From Haloarcula mannanilytica (GTDB lineage: Archaea > Halobacteriota > Halobacteria > Halobacteriales > Haloarculaceae): DNA of 64,000 bases. The notes under the pieces were generated by a model. The model was given only the letters and a program-made list of their open reading frames with translations. It did not search any database and had not been told where the DNA came from. The stretch covers positions 124,001 through 188,000 of the forward strand of contig NZ_BIXZ01000002.1 in assembly GCF_005406125.1 (NCBI RefSeq), in the 5' to 3' direction. Within the stretch, counting starts at the first letter, position 1. The number at the start of each line of letters is the position of its first letter. This document shows, piece by piece, positions 1-7,777 of the stretch. Made by a program: the position numbers and the translations under genes.

Positions 1-1
1 G

Positions 2-346
2 ACCTACGCACTCGACGGCGACGGCCATCCCGACAGGGACGCCTATCCCGAACCGGGCAACTGGGGGCTGTTCCGCTCCGATGCGTCCGCACTTCCGGTG
101 GTCGATGACGCCGTCGATGCCGTTGTCTTCGATGCTCCCTACGGCCGGCAGTCTCGTATCGAAGGCGAACTCGCTCCGCTCATCTCTGGCGCGCTCGGCG
201 AAGCCGGCCGCGTCGCACAGCGGTGCGTGCTGGTCGCCGACCGCGACTGGCGCGAGGCCGCGACCGGCGCGGGCTGGACCGTCACCGACTACTTCCAGCG
301 TCGGGTCCATCGTTCACTTATCAGGCACGTACACGTCCTCGAGTGA
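2..346 (+). CDS. tRNA (guanine10-N2)-dimethyltransferase, 3' end (partial)
   Basis: The open frame runs in from the left edge and ends at TGA 344-346. Only the last 114 residues are visible. They contain FDAPYGRQS, which fits the catalytic (D/N)PPY-type motif of amino-methyltransferases in the Trm11/TrmG10 group. These enzymes use an N-terminal THUMP domain, here outside the window, to methylate G10 of tRNA. The visible end has the Rossmann strand order expected after motif IV (LVADRDW, then a C-terminal strand RSLIRHVHVLE). The assignment rests on this motif and tail alone, so another N2-guanine RNA methyltransferase is possible. Confidence 0.75.
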   Translation, partial: TYALDGDGHPDRDAYPEPGNWGLFRSDASALPVVDDAVDAVVFDAPYGRQSRIEGELAPLISGALGEAGRVAQRCVLVADRDWREAATGAGWTVTDYFQRRVHRSLIRHVHVLE

Positions 347-435
347 ACAGATGTCCAACTCGGCTGGACGAATGTCCGTATTCTTCTGTCTATGAGCAAG
401 GTTTATCCCATGACACGTGGTAATGAGTACCAAGT

Positions 436-591
436 ATGCCAACGTGGTCAGACCCCGCCCCATGTGACGACGATGAACAGCTGTTTGAATGTCCAGACTG
501 CGGGAAGCGGCTCTGTAGCGACCGCTCGACAGTGACCTGTGACCGGTGTGAGACGGAGATGCAGAATCTCAGCGTCCCGCGACCGGAGTAA
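436..591 (+). CDS. Small rubrerythrin-like zinc-binding protein
   Basis: A 51-residue protein with two CxxC knuckles, CPDC (residues 19-22) and CDRC (35-38), and an acidic N-terminus. It matches the small haloarchaeal proteins annotated as rubrerythrin-like or small zinc-finger proteins. Such proteins fold around one zinc ion, and their partners are mostly unknown. It is too short for usual ORF cut-offs. Support comes from the paired cysteines, GC-rich third positions and the clean start and stop. It lies alone between the tRNA methyltransferase and the convergent dephospho-CoA kinase gene. Confidence 0.75.
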   Translation: MPTWSDPAPCDDDEQLFECPDCGKRLCSDRSTVTCDRCETEMQNLSVPRPE

Positions 592-612
592 ACGCCGTCG
601 CGGTTCTACAGG

Positions 613-1149
613 CTATTCCAAGAACGATAGCGCACGCGCCGTGTCGCCGTCCATCCGCTCCAGCAGGTCTCGAACCCGGTCCCGGGCTGTCTCGTCACAG
701 TCGACCAGCACCATCCCCTCGTCAGGCTGGCCGTACACGACGCTGGCACCGGCCGGCGCGGCCAGCACTGCGGGGAGCGTGGCGAGGTCCTCCTCGCCAT
801 CGACATCGAGAAGCGTGGTTTCGTCGCTGTCAATACCATCTCGGAGCGCATCCAGCAGCGCGTTGGTGAGCGTCGCGGCCGGATTGTCGACCGAGAACGT
901 CCGGTCGAAGCCAGCGATAGCCGCCGACACGTCCGCGTCGACGGCCGAACGCTTGGTCCGCTCGTCGACCAGCGCGAGGTCCGGGACGCGGCCGGCCTCG
1001 ATGAGGTGGTACGTGACCATGTCGCCGACGGCGATAATCGGGTCGCCGGCGTCAGCGAGCAGCGCCGCTGTCTCGGTGTAAATCCGGCCGAGTGGCTCTT
1101 TCAGCTCGTGCCGAAGGTCACTCGGGAGTTCGAGAACAACGTCGGACAC
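613..1149 (-). CDS. GTP-dependent dephospho-CoA kinase (DUF359)
   Basis: This 178-residue protein matches the archaeal DUF359 family. Members phosphorylate dephospho-CoA to CoA with GTP, replacing bacterial CoaE as the last step of CoA synthesis. Typical features are the N-terminal LRHELKEPLGRIY segment, the conserved VGDMVTYHLIEAGRVPDLALVDERTKR block (residues 42-67) and a C-terminal part with GASVVYGQPDEGMVLV. It is the last gene of a minus-strand run that begins at aIF2 gamma, and it starts one base after the Spt4 stop. Archaea often keep it next to the Rpo7-Spt4 pair, which supports the assignment. Confidence 0.9.
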   Translation of the reverse strand: MSDVVLELPSDLRHELKEPLGRIYTETAALLADAGDPIIAVGDMVTYHLIEAGRVPDLALVDERTKRSAVDADVSAAIAGFDRTFSVDNPAATLTNALLDALRDGIDSDETTLLDVDGEEDLATLPAVLAAPAGASVVYGQPDEGMVLVDCDETARDRVRDLLERMDGDTARALSFLE

Positions 1150-1150
1150 G

Positions 1151-1348
1151 TTAGCGGACTTTCAGCGCGTACTTGCCCGGCTCGGTCACTTCCATCTCTT
1201 TGGCGATGTCGGAGCGCTCCGGATGCGCGATGACGACGTAGCCGGCCCAGTCCTCGGTCAGTGCGGTGCCGCCACAGGCCTCACACTGGCTCTCGATCTC
1301 CGCGCCCTGGACGCGGTGGCAGTCGCGACAGACGAGTCGGTCCGCCAT
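1151..1348 (-). CDS. spt4: Transcription elongation factor Spt4
   Basis: A 65-residue zinc protein with the pairs CRDC (7-10) and CEAC (22-25), followed by the Spt4 core that pairs with the NGN domain of Spt5. The Spt4/5 clamp closes over the RNA polymerase cleft and raises processivity. Older annotations call it RNA polymerase subunit E''. Its start overlaps the stop of the Rpo7 gene by one base, so the two are co-transcribed and probably translationally coupled. Length and gene order are standard for Euryarchaeota. Confidence 0.93.
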   Translation of the reverse strand: MADRLVCRDCHRVQGAEIESQCEACGGTALTEDWAGYVVIAHPERSDIAKEMEVTEPGKYALKVR

Positions 1349-1926
1349 CAGCTATCACCGGCTTCCGCCGTGCCTTCGCGGCGCTCGCGCTCCTCCTGGA
1401 GCCAGCCGTGCTTGCCCAGGCCGACCTGTTTCGCCGTCAGGCCGATCTTTGAGTCCCGCGGGTTGCGCTCGTCGATGCTCTTGGTGACGATGCGCGCCCG
1501 GACGGCGTCGCCGACGGTGAGCGTCCGGTTGGACTCCCGTGAGGCGAGTTGCTGGTTCTCCTCGTCGTAGGCCAGATACTCGTCGGAGATCTGGGAGACG
1601 TGGAGCAGGCCATCGACCGGCCCGATGCCGATGAAGGCCCCGAAGTTGACGACTTCGACGACCTCTCCATCGACCACTTCCTGCATCTGTGGATCGAACG
1701 TGAGCGCGTCGAACTCGGCCTCGTAGTAGACACCGGGCTTGTTCGGCAGCACGGCTCCAGTTCCGATGTCGTGGACCTCGATGACGGAGACAACGCTGCC
1801 GACATCCTCGTCCATTCGACCTTCGAGTTTCTCTTGCAGGAGCCGTTTGACCAGCCCCGGACTGACCTCCGCCAGAAAGCGTGGCGGGACTTCGACCGTA
1901 TCGCGTAGGCGTACCCGTTTATACAT
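1348..1926 (-). CDS. rpoE1: DNA-directed RNA polymerase subunit Rpo7 (E')
   Basis: This 192-residue protein has the two-domain Rpo7/RPB7 layout. An N-terminal tip domain begins MYKRVRLRDTVEVPP, and an S1/OB domain starts near residue 80 (VDGEVVEVVNFGAFIGIG). Rpo7 forms the stalk of RNA polymerase with Rpo4, which is not in this window. The stalk binds nascent RNA and helps open the promoter. The gene follows the PIN-domain gene by only a few bases and overlaps spt4, giving the usual archaeal information-processing operon. The C-terminal tail is highly charged, as is common in halophiles. Confidence 0.95.
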   Translation of the reverse strand: MYKRVRLRDTVEVPPRFLAEVSPGLVKRLLQEKLEGRMDEDVGSVVSVIEVHDIGTGAVLPNKPGVYYEAEFDALTFDPQMQEVVDGEVVEVVNFGAFIGIGPVDGLLHVSQISDEYLAYDEENQQLASRESNRTLTVGDAVRARIVTKSIDERNPRDSKIGLTAKQVGLGKHGWLQEERERREGTAEAGDS

Positions 1927-1929
1927 GTG

Positions 1930-2304
1930 TTATGGTTGAGTGATACCCAGTTTGTTCCGGCCCCTTAAACTAATTACTGGAACGCCCGCGTCCAGCAGGC
2001 GTCGTTTGAGGGGGGTGTCGTTCGTGACCGCGTGTGTCGCATCGTCCGTCTGTGCCAGTTCGAGGACGGCATCATCCGCGTAGTCCGCCGTCGTCTCCCG
2101 GACCGTACAGCGGTCGAGTAGGTCCTGCCCGACTGAGGCGGCGGTCGCCTCCGCACCGGCCCCGTCGGCCAGTTTCGCCAGTTCATCGCGGACGGCGGCG
2201 GGCGCGACATACTCAGTTGCGTCAATGACCCGTTCGAGTTCCTCGAACAGCCGCACGTTACATTCGACCGGCATCATCAAGGCGTTCGTGTCAAGCACGA
2301 TCAT
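1930..2304 (-). CDS. PIN-domain nuclease, Fcf1/Utp24-like
   Basis: A 124-residue PIN domain starting [12 protein letters not shown], with the first acidic residue D5. Further acidic sites are in VRDEL and in the late VTNDTPLKRRLLD segment. PIN domains are metal-dependent RNases. This archaeal type, kept next to aIF2 gamma, resembles Fcf1/Utp24, which cleaves pre-rRNA, rather than a toxin. No antitoxin gene is adjacent, which also argues against VapC. I chose ATG at 2304 because it overlaps the aIF2 gamma stop as TGATG. A longer frame begins upstream but lies inside the aIF2 gamma gene. Confidence 0.85.
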   Translation of the reverse strand: MIVLDTNALMMPVECNVRLFEELERVIDATEYVAPAAVRDELAKLADGAGAEATAASVGQDLLDRCTVRETTADYADDAVLELAQTDDATHAVTNDTPLKRRLLDAGVPVISLRGRNKLGITQP

Positions 2305-3533
2305 CACCGCAGCGTGCCGACGCCGATGAGCCGCCACCGAGCGCCGACACGGCGGTTGATGGCGATTTTCGAGCCCGAGGCCGCACAGACCGGGCGTTTG
2401 AGCGCGACTTCACATTCCTCGTCGCGCGCGCTCGTGACCGAGCCAACCGTGGTGGCGGTGCCGATAGTCAGCATCAGCGGTTCGCCGGTCGAAATTTCCT
2501 CGACCTCGCCGCCGTCGTCGCCGACGATGCGTTCGAGGAGGTCCACGTCCATCGTGAACGTCTCGTGGACCGGCGGGAGGCTGCCGGGCGGGCCGGCGAC
2601 CTGGCCGGCGAGCGCGTCGCCTTTCGTGATCGACGGGTCGAGTCCGGTGCCGACGCCGAGCAGGCCGCCGGGCGTGACCGTGTCCACGAAGTCGCCGCCG
2701 GACTGCAGCGAGCGGACCGTCGTCGTCACGGGCTGCCACTCCGTCTGGCCACCTTCCTCGACCTCGCGGCCGGGACGGAGTTCGATTTCGTCGTCCACTT
2801 CGAGTTGGCCGCTGACGAGCGAGCCGCCCAGCACGCCGCCCATCAGGTCGTCCCAGGTCGTGCCGGGACGGTTGATGTCGAAGGAACGCGCGACCATCAT
2901 GCGGGCGTCCACGTCGGGATCCCGTTCCGGCGTCGGAATCTCAGACTGGATGGCCTCGATGAGCAGGTCGATGTTGGCTTCCTGGCCCGCGCTGATGGGG
3001 ACGATAGGAGCGCCTTTGGCGACGGTGCCCTCGACGAACTCCTGAATCTGCTCGTAGTTCTGCATCGCCCGCTCCTCGTCGACGAGGTCGACCTTGTTCT
3101 GGGCGATGACGATGTTGTCGATGCCGATGATGTCGAGCGCGCTCAGGTGCTCCTCGGTCTGGGCCTGTGGGACGGGCTCAGTCGCCGAGATGACGAGAAC
3201 GGCCCCGTCCATGATGGCCGCGCCGGACAGCATCGTCGCCATGAGCGTCTCGTGACCGGGCGCGTCCACGAACGACACCGTCCGGAGGTGGTCGGTGTCG
3301 ACATCGTGGTCCTCGCAGTGCTCGTCGACGGTAAACGCCTCCGGCTCCTCGGCCTCCGGGCAGCGACGGAAGGTCGCGTCGGCGTAGCCGAGTCGGATAG
3401 AGATACCGCGCTTCATCTCCTCGGAGTGCTGGTCGGTCCATTCGCCGGACAGCGCCTGTACGAGCGTCGTCTTCCCGTGGTCGACGTGTCCGACGAGTCC
3501 GATGTTCACCTCCGGTTGTTTGTTCGATGTCAT
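2304..3533 (-). CDS. eif2g: Translation initiation factor aIF2 subunit gamma
   Basis: A 409-residue GTPase with G1 GHVDHGKT (15-22), G3 DAPGH, G4 NKVD and the aIF2 gamma/SelB-type domains 2 and 3. It carries Met-tRNAi to the small ribosomal subunit as the core of the aIF2 trimer. The start [15 protein letters not shown] matches family N-termini. The frame stays open far upstream, but that extension is antisense to DUF5787 and is not coding. A TATA-like TTTAT lies near 3573-3579, about 40 nt upstream, so this is probably the first gene of the operon running down to the dephospho-CoA kinase. Confidence 0.96.
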   Translation of the reverse strand: MTSNKQPEVNIGLVGHVDHGKTTLVQALSGEWTDQHSEEMKRGISIRLGYADATFRRCPEAEEPEAFTVDEHCEDHDVDTDHLRTVSFVDAPGHETLMATMLSGAAIMDGAVLVISATEPVPQAQTEEHLSALDIIGIDNIVIAQNKVDLVDEERAMQNYEQIQEFVEGTVAKGAPIVPISAGQEANIDLLIEAIQSEIPTPERDPDVDARMMVARSFDINRPGTTWDDLMGGVLGGSLVSGQLEVDDEIELRPGREVEEGGQTEWQPVTTTVRSLQSGGDFVDTVTPGGLLGVGTGLDPSITKGDALAGQVAGPPGSLPPVHETFTMDVDLLERIVGDDGGEVEEISTGEPLMLTIGTATTVGSVTSARDEECEVALKRPVCAASGSKIAINRRVGARWRLIGVGTLR

Positions 3534-3572
3534 TTCGAGAGTAATCTTGGTGGAGTTTCGCCGCGTGCAACT

Positions 3573-3579
3573 GATAAAC
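3573..3579 (-). promoter_or_regulatory. TATA-like box of the aIF2 gamma operon
   Basis: Read on the minus strand, this short site contains TTTAT, about 40 nt before the aIF2 gamma start. It is the only good TATA match in the 231-nt gap between aIF2 gamma and DUF5787. The gap shows no other gene. Confidence 0.45.
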
Positions 3580-3764
3580 CTACTGTTTGCGCCCCGCCGA
3601 GCCCGTTTCAGTCGCCGATTTGGTCCCTGATGACGGCGTCTCACGGGCTCGTGGCGACACGTTCCGTAAGCCCGGAACTCACGCTGGCGGCGTTGAGCCG
3701 TCTCTTCGTCGGCGCGCGGGAGCCGGGCGCGGGGCTTTTGCCCGTCCCGGCCCTGCCTCAGATT

Positions 3765-4715
3765 GTGTGGGAGTTCGACTTCGAACTGGCGCTGTGTGCC
3801 CACCTCGAACGCGAGGGCCGGCTGGTGAGCCGCCAGCTCGGCGGGGCCGTCCACGGCCGACGAGTGCTCGACACCGTCGTCGTCGAACCGGGCCCCGAGT
3901 TCGAGGAACGGGCGGCGATTACTCCCAAGCGGCTTCCGACGGCCGCCATCGAGAGCGATGTGGGGCCGGGCCGCGCCCGCTACTGGAAGGACGCCTTTGA
4001 CTGTCACCCCGACCGCGCCGAGCGGGCCGTCGAACTGGCGGTCGAGCGGGGCTTTTTCGAGCGCGAACGCCGCGGCGGCCGGACGTACGTCCGCCAGACG
4101 GCACGGTATCCGGACTGGTTCGACGGGATTGTCGCCATCGAGAACAAGCCGGACCTGGACCGGCCCGGCGACCTGGAATCCCAATTGCGGACCGACGTGT
4201 CGCTGGCGCTCGCGGACCGCGTCGTGCTGGCGACGACCTCCTACGTCACGGGTGCTCACCTCAATCGCATTCCCGAGGAGGTCGGTGTCTGGCGGTTCGA
4301 CCCCGAGAACGGGACGCTCGACGTTCGGCGGGAAGCGACGCCGCTGCCGACCGACGACGCGGGTGTCGAACTCCTCGACGAGCAGCCAATGCGGACCGAT
4401 GTCCGTACGGTCAGCACCGCGGAGAAGGCCCGTGCGCGTCGAAAGCTCGCCGAGCGGGCTTACGGCAAGGGGTGGCGGAGCTTCGACTACCCGGGGTGTG
4501 ACCGTTGTTCGCCCGACAGCGACGGCATCCCGTACTGTCAGTGGAAGGGCCGCGCTGTCCGCGCGAGCGACGAGTGCGGCCCGGACTGTGAGGGCTACGC
4601 GGCGGCTGACCCACCGGCCGTCGACGGCGACTCGCTCCGGGCCGAGCGGACGCCCTGGCGGGCGGACCCGGACGGGTGCAGACGGCGTCAGTCGGGACTG
4701 GACCGGTTCGGCTAG
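3765..4715 (+). CDS. DUF5787 family protein, possible PD-(D/E)XK nuclease with Cys cluster
   Basis: A 316-residue haloarchaeal protein of unassigned function that I recognise as DUF5787. The middle holds the strand [11 protein letters not shown] (D120, E126, K128), a D-x5-E-x-K pattern like PD-(D/E)XK nucleases, followed by a Q/R-containing helix and the strand DRVVLATT. The C-terminus has cysteines at 245, 248, 258, 271 and 275, which could bind zinc or an iron-sulfur cluster. I chose GTG 3765 because a CTTTTG TATA-like box lies about 28 nt upstream and the family begins at this [13 protein letters not shown] block. The frame is open much further upstream, but that part is antisense to aIF2 gamma. 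Confidence 0.75.
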   Translation: MWEFDFELALCAHLEREGRLVSRQLGGAVHGRRVLDTVVVEPGPEFEERAAITPKRLPTAAIESDVGPGRARYWKDAFDCHPDRAERAVELAVERGFFERERRGGRTYVRQTARYPDWFDGIVAIENKPDLDRPGDLESQLRTDVSLALADRVVLATTSYVTGAHLNRIPEEVGVWRFDPENGTLDVRREATPLPTDDAGVELLDEQPMRTDVRTVSTAEKARARRKLAERAYGKGWRSFDYPGCDRCSPDSDGIPYCQWKGRAVRASDECGPDCEGYAAADPPAVDGDSLRAERTPWRADPDGCRRRQSGLDRFG

Positions 4716-5008
4716 CGGTCGCTGTCCGACGACGCCTCGTCGTCGGACGGGACGCCCCCGTCGCCAGCCGTCGGGCGGCCGTGCTGTTCGTAGTTGTCCT
4801 CGGTCACTGCCGGTGCCTCGGTGGCGACCTGGGCCGCGTGGTTCGTTCTGGCCTGGTAGTTCGCCGCGGCCGCGATGCCGATACAGGCCATCAGGCCGAC
4901 GACGAGTACCCAGTCGATGTGGCCCACGATGACCCGCTGGGTGGCGATTGCGAGGATGCCGCCGGCCAGCGACAGCCCACCGACCTCCGCAATGCCGCGC
5001 CTGTCCAT
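4712..5008 (-). CDS. Small membrane protein, two TM helices
   Basis: This 98-residue protein has two hydrophobic helices, about residues 10-28 and 33-51, then an acidic, disordered C-terminal tail rich in D, S and E. Nothing in it points to an enzyme or transporter family, and I do not recognise it. Its last bases overlap the convergent 3' end of the DUF5787 gene by 4 nt. It is probably monocistronic, with its own start just after an AT-rich stretch near 5015-5040. Confidence 0.65.
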   Translation of the reverse strand: MDRRGIAEVGGLSLAGGILAIATQRVIVGHIDWVLVVGLMACIGIAAAANYQARTNHAAQVATEAPAVTEDNYEQHGRPTAGDGGVPSDDEASSDSDR

Positions 5009-5070
5009 AGAGTGGCATTATCAGCCATGGCCTATAAATTACGGCTCGTTTCACGCAGCCGAATCCACCG

Positions 5071-5946
5071 TCAGAGCGTGAACCGCTCGCCGTCAAGGCC
5101 GATATCGTCGGCAAAGGCTCTGTCTGCGGGGACGTAGTGGGCGGTGTGGACAATGCGGTAGTCGTCGGCCTCGATGTCAGAGGCGAAGTCCCGCGCGCCG
5201 GGCAGGGTCATGTGTTTCGTGCCGAAGGTCCGCGGAACACCGTCCGCCGTGAAGTGGTCCCCGCCCTTGGGGTGGTACTCGCAGGCCTCCGGGTGGACGA
5301 TGCCCTCGACGAGCGCGAGGTCAGCGCCGGTCAGGGCGGCTTTCGAGCGCTCGGGCACGTCGTAGCAGGTGTCCCCTGAAATCGACAGCACCGCACCGGT
5401 CTGTGGCTCCTCGATTCGCAGGCCGTAACACAAAAGCGGCGGGTGCGTGACCGGGACCAGCGTCACCTCGAAGCCGGCGACGGTGAACGGCTCGAAGGGG
5501 GTCTGTGCGTGGACCGACACCGTATCGAGGTAGTCATAGCGGCTTCGGACGCCCTCGGCGACGCTCTCGCCGGTCACCGGGTCCGTCTCGTTTGCGGCGT
5601 GGACCGGCAGTTCGTCGAACAGCCGGTAGGCGTTGCCGAGGCCGTCGAGGTGGTCGAAGTGGACGTGCGTGACGATAGCCGCGTCCGGCAGCGGGACCGA
5701 TTCGCGGAGGAACTGGTGGCGAAAGTCCGGGCTCAGGTCGATGAGCAGCGACTCGTCCGTCACATCGTTTTGCAGCGCCACGGAGAACCGCGACCGCTCA
5801 ATGCCCCCGGTCGGGTCGATGCCGCGCTCACGGACGCGAGCGCGGAGTTCTTCGTCGGGGTCGCGCGCCCGTTCACAGGTGTCACAGTCGCACTGGACAG
5901 TCGGCGTCCCCGTCGTGTCACCGGTTCCGAGCAGCGTGACCTCCAT
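5071..5946 (-). CDS. MBL-fold metallohydrolase, PhnP-like
   Basis: A 291-residue metallo-beta-lactamase fold protein. The metal-binding motif is [10 protein letters not shown], with further ligands in SISGDTCYD and the C-terminal HTAHY. The N-terminus has [10 protein letters not shown] followed by CDCDTCERA. This cysteine motif is typical of the PhnP/lipoyltransferase-like branch, where cysteines bind a structural zinc. PhnP proteins hydrolyse cyclic phosphodiesters, but no phosphonate genes lie nearby, so the substrate is open. I chose ATG 5946 because [10 protein letters not shown] is the usual start; an upstream extension is Arg/Gly-rich and antisense. Confidence 0.82.
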   Translation of the reverse strand: MEVTLLGTGDTTGTPTVQCDCDTCERARDPDEELRARVRERGIDPTGGIERSRFSVALQNDVTDESLLIDLSPDFRHQFLRESVPLPDAAIVTHVHFDHLDGLGNAYRLFDELPVHAANETDPVTGESVAEGVRSRYDYLDTVSVHAQTPFEPFTVAGFEVTLVPVTHPPLLCYGLRIEEPQTGAVLSISGDTCYDVPERSKAALTGADLALVEGIVHPEACEYHPKGGDHFTADGVPRTFGTKHMTLPGARDFASDIEADDYRIVHTAHYVPADRAFADDIGLDGERFTL

Positions 5947-5990
5947 CACCAACAGGTCAGAGGGCGACCCGCCTAAGCCCCTCGCTTTCG

Positions 5991-6263
5991 TTACTCGCCA
6001 GTCAGGTCCGCCGGGTCGACGCCCTGTCGCTCTAGCGTCGCCGCCAGCAGGGACCGGGCGCGGTCGTCGGAGAGGTCGTCGAACAGGCAGTCGAGAAAGC
6101 CCTCCAGCAATGCCGGCCGAATACGCAGGTCGACGTACTCGACCTGTTTCTCGGCGATAACCACGTCTACGTCCCACTCGCCTTCCTCGGGGTCAGTCAT
6201 GCGAACGTCGACCCACGACTCGGCGGGGTCGTCTGTCTCGGTGAACACGTCGTCGTCAGCCAT
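5991..6263 (-). CDS. Conserved haloarchaeal hypothetical protein
   Basis: A 90-residue acidic protein with no membrane segment or cysteine motif. It has a central beta-rich part (WVDVRMTDPEEGEWDVDVVIAEKQVEYVDLRI) and a helical C-terminus ending in a short DPADLTGE tail. I do not recognise a named domain. It lies 44 nt upstream of the PhnP-like gene on the same strand and may be transcribed with it. Confidence 0.7.
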   Translation of the reverse strand: MADDDVFTETDDPAESWVDVRMTDPEEGEWDVDVVIAEKQVEYVDLRIRPALLEGFLDCLFDDLSDDRARSLLAATLERQGVDPADLTGE

Positions 6264-6336
6264 GGCTACATCGAATGGTTCCTAAGTTGATAAGTAAATC
6301 GGACACAGCGACGGCGAGAGCTGGACGGGACGCCGC

Positions 6337-7686
6337 TCAGTGGTCGTGATCGTGGTCGTGGTCACTGCCGCCGTCACCGGAGAAGCCGCCGCTCCCGGCC
6401 ACGAGCGCGTCGGCGTCGCCGTCCATCATGTCCATGTTTTTCAGGTTGTCCCGCTCCTCGAAGTCGATGATGGCGTCCTCGAGGTCCTGCTGGGTCAGCG
6501 TGGTCCGCTCCTCGGTCAGCGCGTTGAGGACGGCCTCGCGGAGCACGAGCCGGAGGTCGCTCCCGGTCAGCCCCTCGGTCAGCTCCGCCAGCGTCTCCGG
6601 GTCGAAGTCGTCGATGTCCATCTGCCGGGTGACGATGCGGAGGATGTCCGCGCGCATGCTGTGGTCCGGTTTGGGGAAGTTAACGATCTCGTCGAAGCGC
6701 CGCCAGGCGGCGGCGTCGAGCTGGTCGGGGTGGTTCGTCGCGCCGATGAGCAACACCTCGTCCTGGATGAGCGAGATCTCGTCGATGCTCTTGAGCAGGG
6801 TGTTGACGGCGCGCTTGATGGCGGCGTGTTCGTCGGAAGAGCGGGTCTTGGCGACGAAGTCGAACTCGTCCATGAAGAGGATACATGGCGAGAGCCGCTT
6901 TGCGACCTCGAACACCTTCTCGACGTTCTTGGCCGTCTCGCCGAGGTACTGGCTCGTGATCATCGACAGTTTCACCTCGACAAAGGGGAGGTCGAGGTCG
7001 TGGGCGAGCGCACGGGCAACGCTGGTCTTGCCGGTCCCCGGCGGGCCGACGAACAGCAGTTTCCCGATTTCCCGCAGGCCGATGCGGGCGAGGTAGTCGC
7101 GGTGCTCGATAGCCTTGACGATCTTCTGTATCTCGTCTTCCTGGTCGGTCGTCAACACCAGGTCATCAAGCGTCATCTCCACCTCTTCGGGGGCGCGCAC
7201 GTCCACGAGGTCCAGCATCTCCTCGTCGTCCTCGTCGTCGGTGTCGAACGCCTCCTCCAGTTTGGCGTCGATGAACGCGCGGTCGGCCCGCGACGGACGG
7301 TTCTGCTCGCGGGCGCGTTCGTAGTCAGCGCCCTCGATCTGGTCCTCGAAGGCCTTGGTCAGGACCGGGTTGTCCTCCAGGTCCGCGGCGTCGACCCGTT
7401 CGAGGAACCACTCTTCGGCGAGGTCACGATCCGTCATTGAGATGCTCCCCGAGAAGTCGTCGCGGTCTGTGAACATCAGGCCGGAGATGGCCGCCCAGGG
7501 CCGCTCGACGCCGGTGGCTTCGCTCGCAGTCGTGTTGGTGACCGACAGCGGTCGCTCGATCTCGCCGTCGCTCCAGAACACGGACCGGTACGAGGCCGGC
7601 AGGTCATCGGGCTCTAGGTCCCGCCGCTCGCTGTAGATAGTGGCCGTCAGCAGAAACTCGACGACATCCAGTTCCGGATTGCTCAT
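6337..7686 (-). CDS. AAA-family ATPase with His/Asp-rich tail
   Basis: A 449-residue single-AAA ATPase. Walker A is GPPGTGKT (214-221) and Walker B is ILFMDEF (269-275). Sensor 1 is at GATNHP, and AWRRFDEIV gives the arginine-finger region. The 170-residue N-terminal region has no recognised domain. The last residues alternate His and Asp (HDHDHDH), a possible metal-binding tail. The family is common in haloarchaea and related to proteasome-ATPase/Cdc48-type proteins, but with only one AAA module. I chose ATG 7686 (MSNPELD). No substrate-defining neighbour is present. Confidence 0.85.
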   Translation of the reverse strand: MSNPELDVVEFLLTATIYSERRDLEPDDLPASYRSVFWSDGEIERPLSVTNTTASEATGVERPWAAISGLMFTDRDDFSGSISMTDRDLAEEWFLERVDAADLEDNPVLTKAFEDQIEGADYERAREQNRPSRADRAFIDAKLEEAFDTDDEDDEEMLDLVDVRAPEEVEMTLDDLVLTTDQEDEIQKIVKAIEHRDYLARIGLREIGKLLFVGPPGTGKTSVARALAHDLDLPFVEVKLSMITSQYLGETAKNVEKVFEVAKRLSPCILFMDEFDFVAKTRSSDEHAAIKRAVNTLLKSIDEISLIQDEVLLIGATNHPDQLDAAAWRRFDEIVNFPKPDHSMRADILRIVTRQMDIDDFDPETLAELTEGLTGSDLRLVLREAVLNALTEERTTLTQQDLEDAIIDFEERDNLKNMDMMDGDADALVAGSGGFSGDGGSDHDHDHDH

Positions 7687-7777
7687 TCCCACTGATGTTA
7701 CCACGCGACCGGTATAAGTCACTCGAAGCCCCGGTGGTCGACACCAGGGTAATATACCCCCTCTGTGTATTTCTAAC

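Noticed and set aside
1930-2304. The PIN protein as a VapC toxin
   Set aside because: No antitoxin is adjacent, and it sits in a conserved information-processing operon.
2565-4715. A very long plus-strand open frame of 716 codons
   Set aside because: Its first part is antisense to aIF2 gamma and has no family match. Only the last 316 codons (DUF5787) are coding. Open antisense frames are expected in GC-rich genomes.
3534-5153. Upstream extension of the aIF2 gamma frame to 949 codons
   Set aside because: The extension is antisense to DUF5787 and the small membrane protein; the family start is at ATG 3533.
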